NCBI RefSeq assembly: GCF_001544695.2
Contig: NZ_FCOM02000006.1
Location: 62,001 to 126,000 of the forward strand
Direction: 5' to 3'
DNA: 64,000 nucleotides
DNA from: Caballeronia arvi
GTDB taxonomy: Bacteria > Pseudomonadota > Gammaproteobacteria > Burkholderiales > Burkholderiaceae
A program made the translations under genes and the position numbers. Below are positions 1-7,701 of this stretch, in pieces (within the stretch, counting starts at the first letter, position 1; each line of letters begins with the position of its first letter). The notes under the pieces are model-generated. The model had not been told where the DNA came from and made no database searches. It worked only from the letters and a program-made list of their open reading frames with translations.

Positions 1-431
1 CCGCTCAATGTCACGCCGATGTTCTGCACGATGCCGCGCGTGCGCTTCACACGCACCGCCGACGCAATCGCCGCCGACGCATACAGCGCCGCCGATACTT
101 CCGTGAACGGAATGCCGATGCGCACCGGCGCGCCGTGCGCGAAGCCGGTCGTGTCCATGAGGCCGCTCATCGCCTGGATTTGCGCATCGGACCAGGGCGT
201 GCCGGAACGCGAATCCTGCGGCGATGTCGCGGTGATATCGCACACGATGCTTGCGTCCGATGCTTTCCAGCCAGCGGCATCATCCATATCCGACGAAATC
301 ACGATCACGTCGTAATCCATCGAATCCGCCGCGGCGAAATCCACCATCGCGCCCGCGCGTTCGAGCAAAGTCGCGCACAGCTTCACCGCATCGCGCGCGC
401 CGCACGCCAGCACTTTCAAACCTTCCAGCAT
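1..431 (-). CDS. Class III CoA-transferase (CaiB/BaiF family), partial
   Basis: The reading frame starts at ATG 431 on the minus strand, with a GGAGAC ribosome site just upstream, and runs off the left edge, so only about 143 N-terminal residues are visible. They begin MLEGLKVLACG and include the segment GAPVRIGIPFTEVSAALYAS, which resembles the 'G.P.R.G....D..AG.YA' block of CaiB/BaiF CoA-transferases. Such enzymes move CoA between acids through an aspartyl-CoA intermediate. The gene diverges from the LysR gene 58 bp away and lies with the hydratase, dehydrogenase and thiolase genes to the right, so it is a good candidate for activating their substrate. The substrate is unknown. Confidence 0.75.
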   Translation of the reverse strand, partial: MLEGLKVLACGARDAVKLCATLLERAGAMVDFAAADSMDYDVIVISSDMDDAAGWKASDASIVCDITATSPQDSRSGTPWSDAQIQAMSGLMDTTGFAHGAPVRIGIPFTEVSAALYASAAIASAVRVKRTRGIVQNIGVTLS

Positions 432-489
432 GATCGTCTCCTTGTTTCTACGGCTGGCGCGTCATCGCGCACATTGCTACCATTTTTTG

Positions 490-1374
490 ATGCGAACCCT
501 ACCGTCACTCAACGCGCTGCGCGCCTTCGAAGTCTGCGGCCGCCTGCTCAGCATTCAGCTCGCCGCCGATGAGCTGAACGTCACGCCCGCCGCCGTCAGC
601 CGGCAGATCAAGCTGCTCGAAGATCAGCTCGGCGTGCTGCTCTTCGAGCGCGGGCATCGCGCGATCACGCTCACGCCGATGGGCTCGCGCTATCTCGCCG
701 ACGTCATCCGCAGCTTCGACACCTTGCGCACCGCGACCGTCAATCTCACCGAGGCGCGGCGCCGGCGCACGCTGAAAATCCGCGCCTACACGACCTTTTC
801 GATGAACTGGCTGCTGCCGCGCCTTTCAACGTTTCATCGCGATCATCCGGATATCGAAGTGAGCCTGACGACATCGCTTCAGCCGGTCGACTTCAACAGC
901 GAAGACGTCGATGGCGCGATTCGTCTTTCGCATGCGCCGTCATCCGATCTCGGCTTCGACCGGCTCGTGCCGAACGAACTCGTGCCCGTGTGCAGCCCGG
1001 CGTTTCTGCAATCGCATCCCGATCTCGGCGACGCCACGCCCGAAGCCTTGCGCAACGTGCCGCTATTGCATTCGCTCGCGCGCCGCGAGGACTGGGCCAC
1101 ATGGCTCGACGCCGCCGGCGTGCGCGGCGTGAATCCGCTCGGCGGCCTCTCCTACGAAAGCTCGATCCTCGCGTACTTCGCAGCGACGCAAGGGCACGGC
1201 ATCGCGATGGCGCAGCGCGTGCTCGTCGCGGATCAGTTGCAGGCGGGCACGCTCGTGATGCCGTTTTCCTTCGTGCTCGATCTCGGCGCGTTCACGTACT
1301 ACCTGATCTATCCGCCCGCGCATCTGTCGAATCCCGAGTTCGCCGCGTTTCGCACGTGGCTGCTTTCTGCGTGA
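490..1374 (+). CDS. LysR-family transcriptional regulator (GcvA-like)
   Basis: A 294-residue LysR regulator. The N-terminal winged helix-turn-helix covers roughly residues 1-60 (LNALRAFEVCGRL, then AADELNVTPAAVSRQIKLLE), and the rest is the periplasmic-binding-protein-like effector domain. I chose ATG 490 (MRTLPSLNALRAF) over ATG 430, because the earlier one would add non-conserved sequence overlapping the divergent CoA-transferase start. The class usually autoregulates and activates the divergent gene, here the CoA-transferase. It is the only regulator within the 0-5.7 kb module, so it may also control the hydratase/SDR and MFS/thiolase transcripts. The effector cannot be told from sequence. 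Confidence 0.88.
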   Translation: MRTLPSLNALRAFEVCGRLLSIQLAADELNVTPAAVSRQIKLLEDQLGVLLFERGHRAITLTPMGSRYLADVIRSFDTLRTATVNLTEARRRRTLKIRAYTTFSMNWLLPRLSTFHRDHPDIEVSLTTSLQPVDFNSEDVDGAIRLSHAPSSDLGFDRLVPNELVPVCSPAFLQSHPDLGDATPEALRNVPLLHSLARREDWATWLDAAGVRGVNPLGGLSYESSILAYFAATQGHGIAMAQRVLVADQLQAGTLVMPFSFVLDLGAFTYYLIYPPAHLSNPEFAAFRTWLLSA

Positions 1375-1378
1375 TGAT

Positions 1379-2182
1379 TCAACGTCCGCGATAAACCGGC
1401 TTGCGCTTCTCCGCGAACGCCTTGCGCCCTTCGACGCGGTCTTCCGATTCGCGCATCGCGCCCCACGCGAGTTCGGTGAATTCGAGCGCCTGCGCGAGCG
1501 GCACGTTGGCGCTCGTCTCGATGACCTTCTTGATCATCTGCACCGCGAGCGGCCCATTCGATGCGATGCTTCGCGCGAGCGTGAGCGCATCGTCGAGCAA
1601 CGCTTCCGGCTCCGCGATATCCGATATCAAACCGATCCGATGCGCATACTCCGCATCGATCTTTGCGCCGGTGAACAGCATCTTCATCGCAACCGCGGAC
1701 GGCACCGCGCGCTGCAACGCCTGAATGCCGCACACGGCCGGAATGCTTGCGACGACCGCTTCCGGCAACCCGAACACCGCGCTCTTCGATGCGATGCGCA
1801 GATCGCATTGCAGCGCGAGTTCGAGCCCGCCGCCGAGGCAATAACCATTGATCGCGGCGATCATCGGCTTGAAGATGCGCAGCGAACTCAGCTCCATTAA
1901 TCGCACGTAGATGCCTTCCGCGCCCGCGCGATCGATCGACTTCACGAACGACGATCCGAACGAAGTCGATGGCGGCAAGGTGCGCTTCAGATCCGCGCCG
2001 ACGCAAAACGATTTCGCGCCCGCGCCGGTGATGACGATGACGCGCACGTCGTCATCGTCGCGTGCATCGGCGAGATGCGCGCGCAGTTCGGTGAGGCTGT
2101 CGAGATCGAGCGCGTTGAGCGCTTCGGGCCGATCGAGCGTCACGACGGCGACGTGATCGGACACGCTATAGCGAATGGTCAT
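1379..2182 (-). CDS. Enoyl-CoA hydratase/isomerase family protein
   Basis: A 267-residue crotonase-fold protein that should hydrate a 2-enoyl-CoA to the 3-hydroxyacyl-CoA. Oxyanion-hole segments FCVGADL (about 59-65) and NGYCLGGGLELAL (about 112-124) are present. Both catalytic glutamates of true hydratases appear conserved, at about E121 and E141 with the usual 20-residue spacing. The start is ATG 2182 (MTIRYSVSD) behind an AAGGAGAC site. It follows the SDR gene by 10 bp, so the two are one minus-strand operon: SDR first, hydratase second. The gene ends 4 bp from the convergent LysR gene. Hydratase plus 3-hydroxyacyl dehydrogenase plus nearby thiolase suggests beta-oxidation-type chain shortening. 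The specific substrate is inference only. Confidence 0.88.
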   Translation of the reverse strand: MTIRYSVSDHVAVVTLDRPEALNALDLDSLTELRAHLADARDDDDVRVIVITGAGAKSFCVGADLKRTLPPSTSFGSSFVKSIDRAGAEGIYVRLMELSSLRIFKPMIAAINGYCLGGGLELALQCDLRIASKSAVFGLPEAVVASIPAVCGIQALQRAVPSAVAMKMLFTGAKIDAEYAHRIGLISDIAEPEALLDDALTLARSIASNGPLAVQMIKKVIETSANVPLAQALEFTELAWGAMRESEDRVEGRKAFAEKRKPVYRGR

Positions 2183-2192
2183 CGTCGTCTCC

Positions 2193-2948
2193 TTACACGC
2201 TCGGCGACGCGAGCGAGCGCCCGCCGCACACATAGAGCGTCTGTCCGGTGATGTACGACGCCTCGGGCCGCGCGAAAAAGCGCACCGCTTCCGCGATATC
2301 GTCGGGCGTGCCGATGCGCTGCACCGGCACCGATTTCTTCAGCTTCTCCTGAAGCTCGTTATCGAAGGCCTGAAACAATGGCGTATCGACGATGCCGGGC
2401 GCGACCGCGTTCACCGTCACGCCGTCCTTCGCCCATTCGAGCGCGAGACTGCGCGTGAGACTCACGACGCCGCCCTTCGCCGCTGAATAGTTCGTCTGCC
2501 CCGCGCCGCCGAGCCATGCGCGCGACGAGATGTTCACGATGCGCCCGTACTTCGCCGCGCTCATGTGCGTGAGCACCGCGCGGCAGCACAGGAATTGCGA
2601 CTTGAGATTGACATCGATGACGGCGTCCCAATCGTCGTCGCTCATGCGCGTGATGCGCTTGTCGCGCACGATGCCCGCGTTGTTCACGAGCACGTCGATT
2701 CTTTGAAAGCGCTGGGTCACGGCTTCTACCGCGTGATTCACCGATGCGCTGTCCGTGACATCGACGGGCAGCGCGATCACATCTGCGCCTTCCGCTGAAA
2801 GACGCGTCGCGGCTTCATCTAGCGCGGCGCGATCGAGATCGAATAGCGCGATGCGCTTGCCATCGCGCGCCAGCCCTTGCGCGATGCCGAAACCGATGCC
2901 TTTCGCGCCACCTGTGACGATCGCGACTTCTTTTGCCGTTGCATTCAT
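2193..2948 (-). CDS. Short-chain dehydrogenase/reductase, FabG/acetoacetyl-CoA reductase type
   Basis: A 251-residue classical SDR with the nucleotide-binding TGGAKGIG at residues 12-19, NNAG at 89-92, and a catalytic Ser-Tyr-Lys set in NISSRAW (S141/S142), Y154 and K158. The C-terminal part ends YITGQTLYVCGG, typical of the family. It probably interconverts 3-hydroxyacyl-CoA and 3-oxoacyl-CoA in the same pathway as the hydratase 10 bp downstream. The start at ATG 2948 (MNATAKEVAIVTGG) has an AAGGAGA site. An upstream in-frame ATG at 3011 lies inside the palindrome and would add a non-conserved 21-residue extension, so I rejected it. NAD versus NADP preference cannot be assigned safely. Confidence 0.9.
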   Translation of the reverse strand: MNATAKEVAIVTGGAKGIGFGIAQGLARDGKRIALFDLDRAALDEAATRLSAEGADVIALPVDVTDSASVNHAVEAVTQRFQRIDVLVNNAGIVRDKRITRMSDDDWDAVIDVNLKSQFLCCRAVLTHMSAAKYGRIVNISSRAWLGGAGQTNYSAAKGGVVSLTRSLALEWAKDGVTVNAVAPGIVDTPLFQAFDNELQEKLKKSVPVQRIGTPDDIAEAVRFFARPEASYITGQTLYVCGGRSLASPSV

Positions 2949-3005
2949 TGCTGTCTCCTTGAACGAATGCCTCGATGCTAGGACTTCATACGGCACGCAC
3001 TCAAA

Positions 3006-3076
3006 CGACATTTTTTGCGAGCTTGATTGAGTTTTCCTGATCGAGAAAAACTCAATCGAAAGCGCAAAAAATGTCG
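3006..3076. promoter_or_regulatory. 71-bp symmetric palindrome in a divergent promoter
   Basis: Between the divergent SDR and MFS genes lies a dyad centred on base 3041. The outer arms CGACATTTTTTGCG (3006-3019) and CGCAAAAAATGTCG (3063-3076) pair perfectly over 14 bp. The inner arms GATTGAGTTTT (3025-3035) and AAAACTCAATC (3047-3057) pair over 11 bp about the same centre. A shared centre and the divergent setting suggest a regulator array controlling both transcripts, not a terminator. The regulator is unknown; the nearby LysR protein is a candidate. Confidence 0.75.
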
Positions 3077-3139
3077 GTTGAGCGACGGATAAGCCAAACC
3101 TACGATGCGTCCATCACATACCCACACGGAGACGACATC

Positions 3140-4441
3140 ATGGACACCACGCTACCGAACGTCGCGGAACCCGCCGCGACGCCGCTTACGCGAACGCAGA
3201 AGAAAGCGATCATCGCGGCCACGCTCGGCACCATCGTCGAGTTCACGGACTGGATCATCTACGCGACGTTCGCGTCGCTGTTCTCGCGGCAGTTCTTCCC
3301 CGCCGACAACGCCAGCATCGCGCTGCTCGCGACCTTCGCGGTGTTCGCGGTCGGCTTCGTGATGCGGCCCATCGGCGGCGCGCTGCTCGGCGCTTATGCG
3401 GACCGCCACGGCCGCAAGAACGGACTTGCGCTGTCCGTGGCGCTGATGGCGGGCAGCTCGCTCGTCATCGCGGCGTGTCCCGCTTATGCGTCGATCGGCG
3501 TCGCCGCGCCGCTCGTGCTCGTCGCGGCGCGGCTCGTGCAGGGCTTCGCCGCAGGCGGCGAGTTCGGCTCGGCATCGACGTTCCTGATGGAATCGGCGTC
3601 ACCGTCGCGGCGCGGCTTCGCCGGGTCGTGGCAGCACTTCGCGGTGAACGCGGGCGTGCTCGTGGCGGCATCGATCGGCGCGCTGCTCACGTCGATGATC
3701 GACGCGCCTTCGATGGCCGCGTGGGGCTGGCGCATCGCGTTCACGATCGCCGGGCTGATGGGCTTCGTCGCGCTGTGGTTCCGGCTCGCCGTCGCTGAAA
3801 CCGATGCGTTCAAGAAGAGCGCGTCCGCACGGCAGCACACACGCCATCCGTTTGTCACGATCGTGCGTGAACACCGGCGCGCGGCGCTGCGTGTGATCGG
3901 CATCGCGATGGCGGGCAATCTGTGCGTCTATCTCTGGCTCGTGATGTTTCCGACGCTCGCCCATATGCGCGGCCTGCCGCTGCGCGATGCGTTCAGCGCG
4001 AGCGTCGTCTCGATCGTCGTGTCGCTGGTCGCGATTCCGCTGCTCGGCATGCTGTCGGACCGCATCGGACGCAAGCCCGTGCTGATCGCGTTCGCCGCCG
4101 GCTCCGCGCTCTTCGCCTGGCCCGCGCTGCACTTTCTTGGCAACGACTACTGGACCGCGACGGTCATCGTCAGCATCGGCATGTTGCTGTCGTCGGGTTT
4201 CGCCGCGACCTGCGCCACCGTGATGGCCGAGCAGTTCCCCGCGCATGTCCGGGCGACGGGCGTCGCGCTGCCTTATGCGGTATCGGCGGCGCTCTTCGGC
4301 GGCACGCTGCCGACGGTCGTCACCGCGATGAACAACGCCGGCATCGCGCAATACCTGTGGATCTACGTGGCCATCGTGTGCGTGGCGAGCTGCATCGTCT
4401 ATGCCCGCATGCCGGAAACGCGCGGCAAGACGCTCGACTAA
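3140..4441 (+). CDS. MFS transporter, metabolite:H+ symporter type
   Basis: A 433-residue inner-membrane carrier of the major facilitator superfamily with about twelve hydrophobic segments. The cytoplasmic loop motif GAYADRHGRKN follows TM2, and the second-half equivalent is LLGMLSDRIGRKP. The motif GFAAGGEFGSASTFLMESA in TM4/5 is typical of the citrate/proline-betaine/shikimate:H+ symporter subfamily, so an organic acid is the likely cargo. The start is ATG 3140 (MDTTLPN), preceded by GGAGAC; the upstream ATG at 3071 sits in the palindrome. The thiolase gene follows by 55 bp on the same strand, so uptake and thiolysis are probably co-transcribed. Confidence 0.88.
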   Translation: MDTTLPNVAEPAATPLTRTQKKAIIAATLGTIVEFTDWIIYATFASLFSRQFFPADNASIALLATFAVFAVGFVMRPIGGALLGAYADRHGRKNGLALSVALMAGSSLVIAACPAYASIGVAAPLVLVAARLVQGFAAGGEFGSASTFLMESASPSRRGFAGSWQHFAVNAGVLVAASIGALLTSMIDAPSMAAWGWRIAFTIAGLMGFVALWFRLAVAETDAFKKSASARQHTRHPFVTIVREHRRAALRVIGIAMAGNLCVYLWLVMFPTLAHMRGLPLRDAFSASVVSIVVSLVAIPLLGMLSDRIGRKPVLIAFAAGSALFAWPALHFLGNDYWTATVIVSIGMLLSSGFAATCATVMAEQFPAHVRATGVALPYAVSAALFGGTLPTVVTAMNNAGIAQYLWIYVAIVCVASCIVYARMPETRGKTLD

Positions 4442-4464
4442 GGCTCGACTAAGGCCCGACTAAA
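4432..4464 (+). repeat. Three tandem 11-bp repeats across a stop codon
   Basis: Three consecutive 11-bp units, GCTCGACTAAG, GCTCGACTAAG and GCCCGACTAAA, begin inside the last codons of the MFS gene. Each unit carries TAA. Because the unit length is not a multiple of three, the three TAA codons fall in the three different frames, so read-through or frameshifted ribosomes would all stop here. Confidence 0.8.
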
Positions 4465-4496
4465 ACCTTCCCTTTTCAAATGCAATGGAGACAACC

Positions 4497-5669
4497 ATGC
4501 GTAAAGTAGTGATCGGCGGCGTCGGCATGACGCCCTTCGGCAAGTTCCTCGAACGCAATCTGAAGTCGCTGGCGGAAGAAGCAGTGTCGCTCGCATTGAA
4601 GGACGCACACGTCACCGTGAACGATGTCGACCGCGTGTTCTTCGGCAACGCGGCGGCGGGCGTCGTCACGGGACAGGAGATGATTCGCGCGCAGTCGTCG
4701 CTGCGCAATACCGGGCTCGACGGCAAGCCGATGTTCAACGTCGAGAACGCGTGCGCATCCGGCAGCTCGGCGCTCAATCTCGCGTGGCTCGCGGTGGCGT
4801 CGGGGCAGGCGGAAACGGCGCTCGTCGTCGGCGTGGAGAAGCTGTCGCACGAAGACAAGTCGGTTTCGTTCGGCGCGTTCGCGAAGGCCGTCGATCTCGA
4901 AGAGCCGCTGCCCGAAGGCGTGACGACCGGCACGGGCTCGCTTTTCATGGACCTCTACGCCGCGAAGGCGCGCAAATGGATGGAGAAGACCGGCGCGGAA
5001 GCGAGCGATTTCGCGCGCGTCGTCGTGAAGAGCCGTCACGCGGGCTCGCTCAATCCGCATGCGCAATTCCGCAAGGAAACCAGCGTCGAGGAAGTCTTGA
5101 CGAGCCGCATGGTCAGCGATCCGCTGACGCTTTTCATGTGCTCGTCGATCGGCGATGGCGGCGCGGCCGTGTTCATCTGCTCCGAGGATTTCGCGGCGAA
5201 GCACGATATTCAGCCGGTGTTCATCCGCGCGAGCTCGATCGTGTCGGCGAAAGCGGATGGTTCGGGCGAACTGGTGGCGGTGCGCGCGGCGCGCGAGGCG
5301 TATGAGGAAGCGGGCATCGGGCCGGAGGACGTGCATGTCGTCGAATTGCACGATGCGTCCGCGCCCGCCGAGCTGATCCACTACGAGAATCTCGGCCTGT
5401 GCGCGCCCGGCGATGCGCCGAAGCTCATCCGTTCGGGCGATACGGATATTGGCGGAAGAATCAGCGTGAATCCGAGCGGCGGCTTGCTGTCGCGCGGGCA
5501 TCCGGTGGGCGCGACGGGCGTCGCGCAGATCGTCGAGTTGACGCAGCAGTTGCGCGGCAAGGCGGGCGCGCGGCAACGGCCCGGCGCGAAGGTCGCGCTC
5601 GCGGAGAACAACGGCGGTCAGCTCGCGGGCGATTCGGCCGTCGCGCTCGTCACGATTCTTTCGACGTAA
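4497..5669 (+). CDS. Thiolase-family protein (acetyl-CoA acyltransferase, SCP2-like)
   Basis: A 390-residue thiolase-fold enzyme expected to cleave 3-oxoacyl-CoA with CoA. The nucleophilic cysteine is in NVENACASGSS (C86), and the catalytic His motif SRGHPVGATG lies near residue 338. The C-terminal motif reads AENNGGQLAGDSA. The second catalytic Cys of classical degradative thiolases (C.GGG) is therefore missing, as in SCP-x/SCP2-like thiolases. ATG 4497 is preferred over ATG 4485 because GGAGA lies 6-7 bases ahead of it. It follows the MFS gene in one operon, and its last 20 bp overlap the 3' end of the convergent DeoR gene. It supplies the thiolytic step of the 0-5.7 kb module. Confidence 0.85.
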   Translation: MRKVVIGGVGMTPFGKFLERNLKSLAEEAVSLALKDAHVTVNDVDRVFFGNAAAGVVTGQEMIRAQSSLRNTGLDGKPMFNVENACASGSSALNLAWLAVASGQAETALVVGVEKLSHEDKSVSFGAFAKAVDLEEPLPEGVTTGTGSLFMDLYAAKARKWMEKTGAEASDFARVVVKSRHAGSLNPHAQFRKETSVEEVLTSRMVSDPLTLFMCSSIGDGGAAVFICSEDFAAKHDIQPVFIRASSIVSAKADGSGELVAVRAAREAYEEAGIGPEDVHVVELHDASAPAELIHYENLGLCAPGDAPKLIRSGDTDIGGRISVNPSGGLLSRGHPVGATGVAQIVELTQQLRGKAGARQRPGAKVALAENNGGQLAGDSAVALVTILST

Positions 5670-6429
5670 TCTCCGCGGTTTCCACCGTCACATTCCCCAG
5701 CCCTTCGAAGCGCGCGCGTATCGGCGCTTCGACCAGCGCATCGGTGACGAGGGTCCAGTTGCGCTCCAGCGGCGTCCAGTGCTGCTGGCTCGCGCGCTCC
5801 AGCTTGTTCGACGTCACCAGCACGAACACGCCCGCCGCCTGGCTCGCGATGCATTCCTTCAGAAACGCCTGCTCCGCCGTCGCTTCGCACAGCCCGCGCC
5901 CCGCGACGACGCCATCCGCGCCCAAAAACGCCTTGTCGAACGTCACGCGCGTAAGCGCCACCTGCGCGAGCGCCCCGAGCGTGCTCATGCTCGACGGCCG
6001 CACGTCGCCGCCGATCAGCGTCACGCGCACATCCGCCGCCGCCAGCACGCTCACCGCCAGCAGATTGTTCGTGACGACGTGAATCTCCTTGCGTCCCGCG
6101 AGGCAGCGCGCGAGCGCGGCAGTGGTCGTGCCGCCGTCGAGAAAGATCGTGTCGCCGTCCTGCACATGCCGCGCCGCCGCGCGCGCAATCGCTTCCTTTT
6201 GCTCCCGAAAACTCTCGCGCCGCGTATCGAGCGATTCTTCCGGCTCGTGCATGCCCACCGACGCCGCGCCGCCATACGTGCGCACGATGCGCCGTTCGTC
6301 GGCGAGCGCGCGCAGGTCGCGACGCACCGTCGCCTCCGACATGCCGAAGTGCCCGCACAGCGCGGCGACATCGTTCATGCCGGACAGCACGGCCTTGAGC
6401 ATCGCCTCACGGCGTTTCTCGACTTTCAT
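5650..6429 (-). CDS. DeoR/GlpR-family transcriptional repressor
   Basis: A 259-residue DeoR-family regulator. The N-terminal helix-turn-helix is in GHFGMSEATVRRDLRALADE, followed by the usual RIVRTYGGA turn. The C-terminal DeoRC sugar-phosphate sensor domain shows DGDTIFLDGGTTTAALARCL and TNNLLAV. The start at ATG 6429 (MKVEKRREAM) has a CAGGGAGAAG ribosome site. It is divergent from the permease-kinase-dehydrogenase operon, whose promoter holds three copies of a palindromic site. The family usually represses until a phosphorylated sugar intermediate binds, so 4-phospho-threonate/erythronate or dihydroxyacetone phosphate are possible effectors (inference). Confidence 0.88.
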   Translation of the reverse strand: MKVEKRREAMLKAVLSGMNDVAALCGHFGMSEATVRRDLRALADERRIVRTYGGAASVGMHEPEESLDTRRESFREQKEAIARAAARHVQDGDTIFLDGGTTTAALARCLAGRKEIHVVTNNLLAVSVLAAADVRVTLIGGDVRPSSMSTLGALAQVALTRVTFDKAFLGADGVVAGRGLCEATAEQAFLKECIASQAAGVFVLVTSNKLERASQQHWTPLERNWTLVTDALVEAPIRARFEGLGNVTVETAEITSKES

Positions 6430-6522
6430 CCTTCTCCCTGAATGCTTGCGGTTCTGGCGGCGACGCACAGTGTAGCGGGTCTGCCGAATGCTCCTATCGG
6501 CTTCGAACGCGTGACGGATATT

Positions 6523-6539
6523 TTGATCGGTTCGATCAT
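6523..6539. promoter_or_regulatory. Candidate DeoR operator 1
   Basis: TTGATCGGTTCGATCAT is a near-palindrome matching the motif TTGATCGA-N-TCGATCAA, with two deviating half-site positions. It lies 94 bp upstream of the DeoR start. Confidence 0.6.
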
Positions 6540-6553
6540 TCGAGCAGGCAAAA

Positions 6554-6570
6554 CGGTTCGAATCGATCAG
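6554..6570. promoter_or_regulatory. Candidate DeoR operator 2 (weaker)
   Basis: CGGTTCGAATCGATCAG matches 13 of 17 positions of the motif read as TTGATCGAATCGATCAA. It sits 31 bp centre-to-centre from operator 1. Confidence 0.5.
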
Positions 6571-6627
6571 AGTAAACACTAACATCGAGCGATTTGCGCA
6601 AAAAGCACGAGAGGACTACACTCCGAT

Positions 6628-6644
6628 TTGATCGATTCGATCAA
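6628..6644. promoter_or_regulatory. Candidate DeoR operator 3 (best match)
   Basis: TTGATCGATTCGATCAA is a perfect palindrome apart from its central base, 40 bp upstream of the permease ATG. It is placed to block the operon promoter. Three copies in one divergent promoter would allow looping repression. Confidence 0.65.
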
Positions 6645-6684
6645 TCCATGACCGAATCGGACAGAAACCACCGTGGAGACTTGC

Positions 6685-7701
6685 ATGGCTCAGATTCACA
6701 TCAAGCGCGCCGTCGAGCGCGTTCCTGGCGGGATGATGATCGTTCCGCTGCTGATCGGCTCGCTGATCGCGACGTTCATGCCCGGCATGCCGAAGTTCTT
6801 CGGCTCGTTCACGAACGCGCTCTTCACCGGCGCGCTGCCGATTCTCGCGGTGTTCTATGTGTGCATGGGCGCGAGCATCGACGTGAAGGCAACGCCGTAT
6901 CTCATCAAGAAAGGCGGCGCGCTCTTCGCGACGAAAGTCGGCACGGCGATCGTCGCGGGCATCGTGCTCGGGCATTTCCTCGGCGAGCAGCCGATCACGT
7001 CGGGCCTGTTCGCGGGCATTTCGACGCTCGCCGTCGTCGCCGCGATGAACGACACGAACGGCGGCCTCTACATGGCGCTGATGGGCCAGTACGGTCGCTC
7101 GGAAGACGTCGGCGCGTACACGATCATGTCGCTCGAATCCGGCCCGTTCCTGACGATGGTCACGCTCGGCGTCGCGGGCCTCTCCGCGTTTCCGTGGCCG
7201 ACGCTCGTCGGCAGCATCCTGCCGCTCGCGGTCGGCATGCTGCTCGGCAATCTCGATCGCGAGATGCGCGATTTCCTCGCCCGCGCCGTGCCCGTGATGA
7301 TTCCGTTCTTCGCGCTGGCGCTCGGCGCCGGGCTGGATCTGCACAAGGTCTGGCAAGCCGGCCTGCTCGGCATCGGCCTAGGCCTCGCGGTCGTCATCGT
7401 GACGGGCATTCCGCTCTACTTCGCGGATCGTCTGACGGGCGGCACGGGCGTCGCGGGTGCGGCGGCGGCGAACACCGCGGGCAACGCGGCAGCGGTTCCG
7501 GCGTTGATCGCGGCGGCCAATCCGGTGTATGAAGCAGCCGCGAAATCGGCGACGCTGCTCGTCGCGGCATGCGTGGTCGTGACGGCCATCGTCTCGCCGA
7601 TTCTCACGGCGTCGATCGCGAAGCGCGTGAATGCGCGGAATCAGGCGCGCGCGTCGTCCGAATCGAAGTCACGCGCGAAGGCGAGCGAGGCCACGCAATG
7701 A
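6685..7701 (+). CDS. KdgT-family 2-keto-3-deoxygluconate/sugar-acid permease
   Basis: A 338-residue hydrophobic protein closely resembling KdgT, the 2-keto-3-deoxygluconate:H+ symporter: [17 protein letters not shown] at the N-terminus, [29 protein letters not shown] and [19 protein letters not shown]. About ten membrane segments are visible. The start is ATG 6685 with GGAGACTTGC ahead; an in-frame GTG lies 12 bases earlier. It is first in an operon with a DUF1537 kinase (ATG overlaps this stop codon) and a PdxA2-type dehydrogenase. The likely cargo here is therefore a four-carbon acid such as threonate or erythronate, not 2-keto-3-deoxygluconate. That reassignment is inferred from neighbours. 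Confidence 0.85.
   Translation: MAQIHIKRAVERVPGGMMIVPLLIGSLIATFMPGMPKFFGSFTNALFTGALPILAVFYVCMGASIDVKATPYLIKKGGALFATKVGTAIVAGIVLGHFLGEQPITSGLFAGISTLAVVAAMNDTNGGLYMALMGQYGRSEDVGAYTIMSLESGPFLTMVTLGVAGLSAFPWPTLVGSILPLAVGMLLGNLDREMRDFLARAVPVMIPFFALALGAGLDLHKVWQAGLLGIGLGLAVVIVTGIPLYFADRLTGGTGVAGAAAANTAGNAAAVPALIAAANPVYEAAAKSATLLVAACVVVTAIVSPILTASIAKRVNARNQARASSESKSRAKASEATQ

Noticed and set aside
2949..3011. Longer SDR N-terminus from ATG 3011
   Set aside because: The ATG is created by the palindrome arm and the added residues are unlike SDR N-termini; ATG 2948 has a proper ribosome site.
3071..3139. Longer MFS N-terminus from ATG 3071
   Set aside because: Mirror image of the same palindrome effect; ATG 3140 follows GGAGAC.
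4476..5576. 366-codon minus-strand open frame across the thiolase gene
   Set aside because: Arg/Ala-rich shadow of the plus-strand thiolase, whose catalytic motifs are intact.
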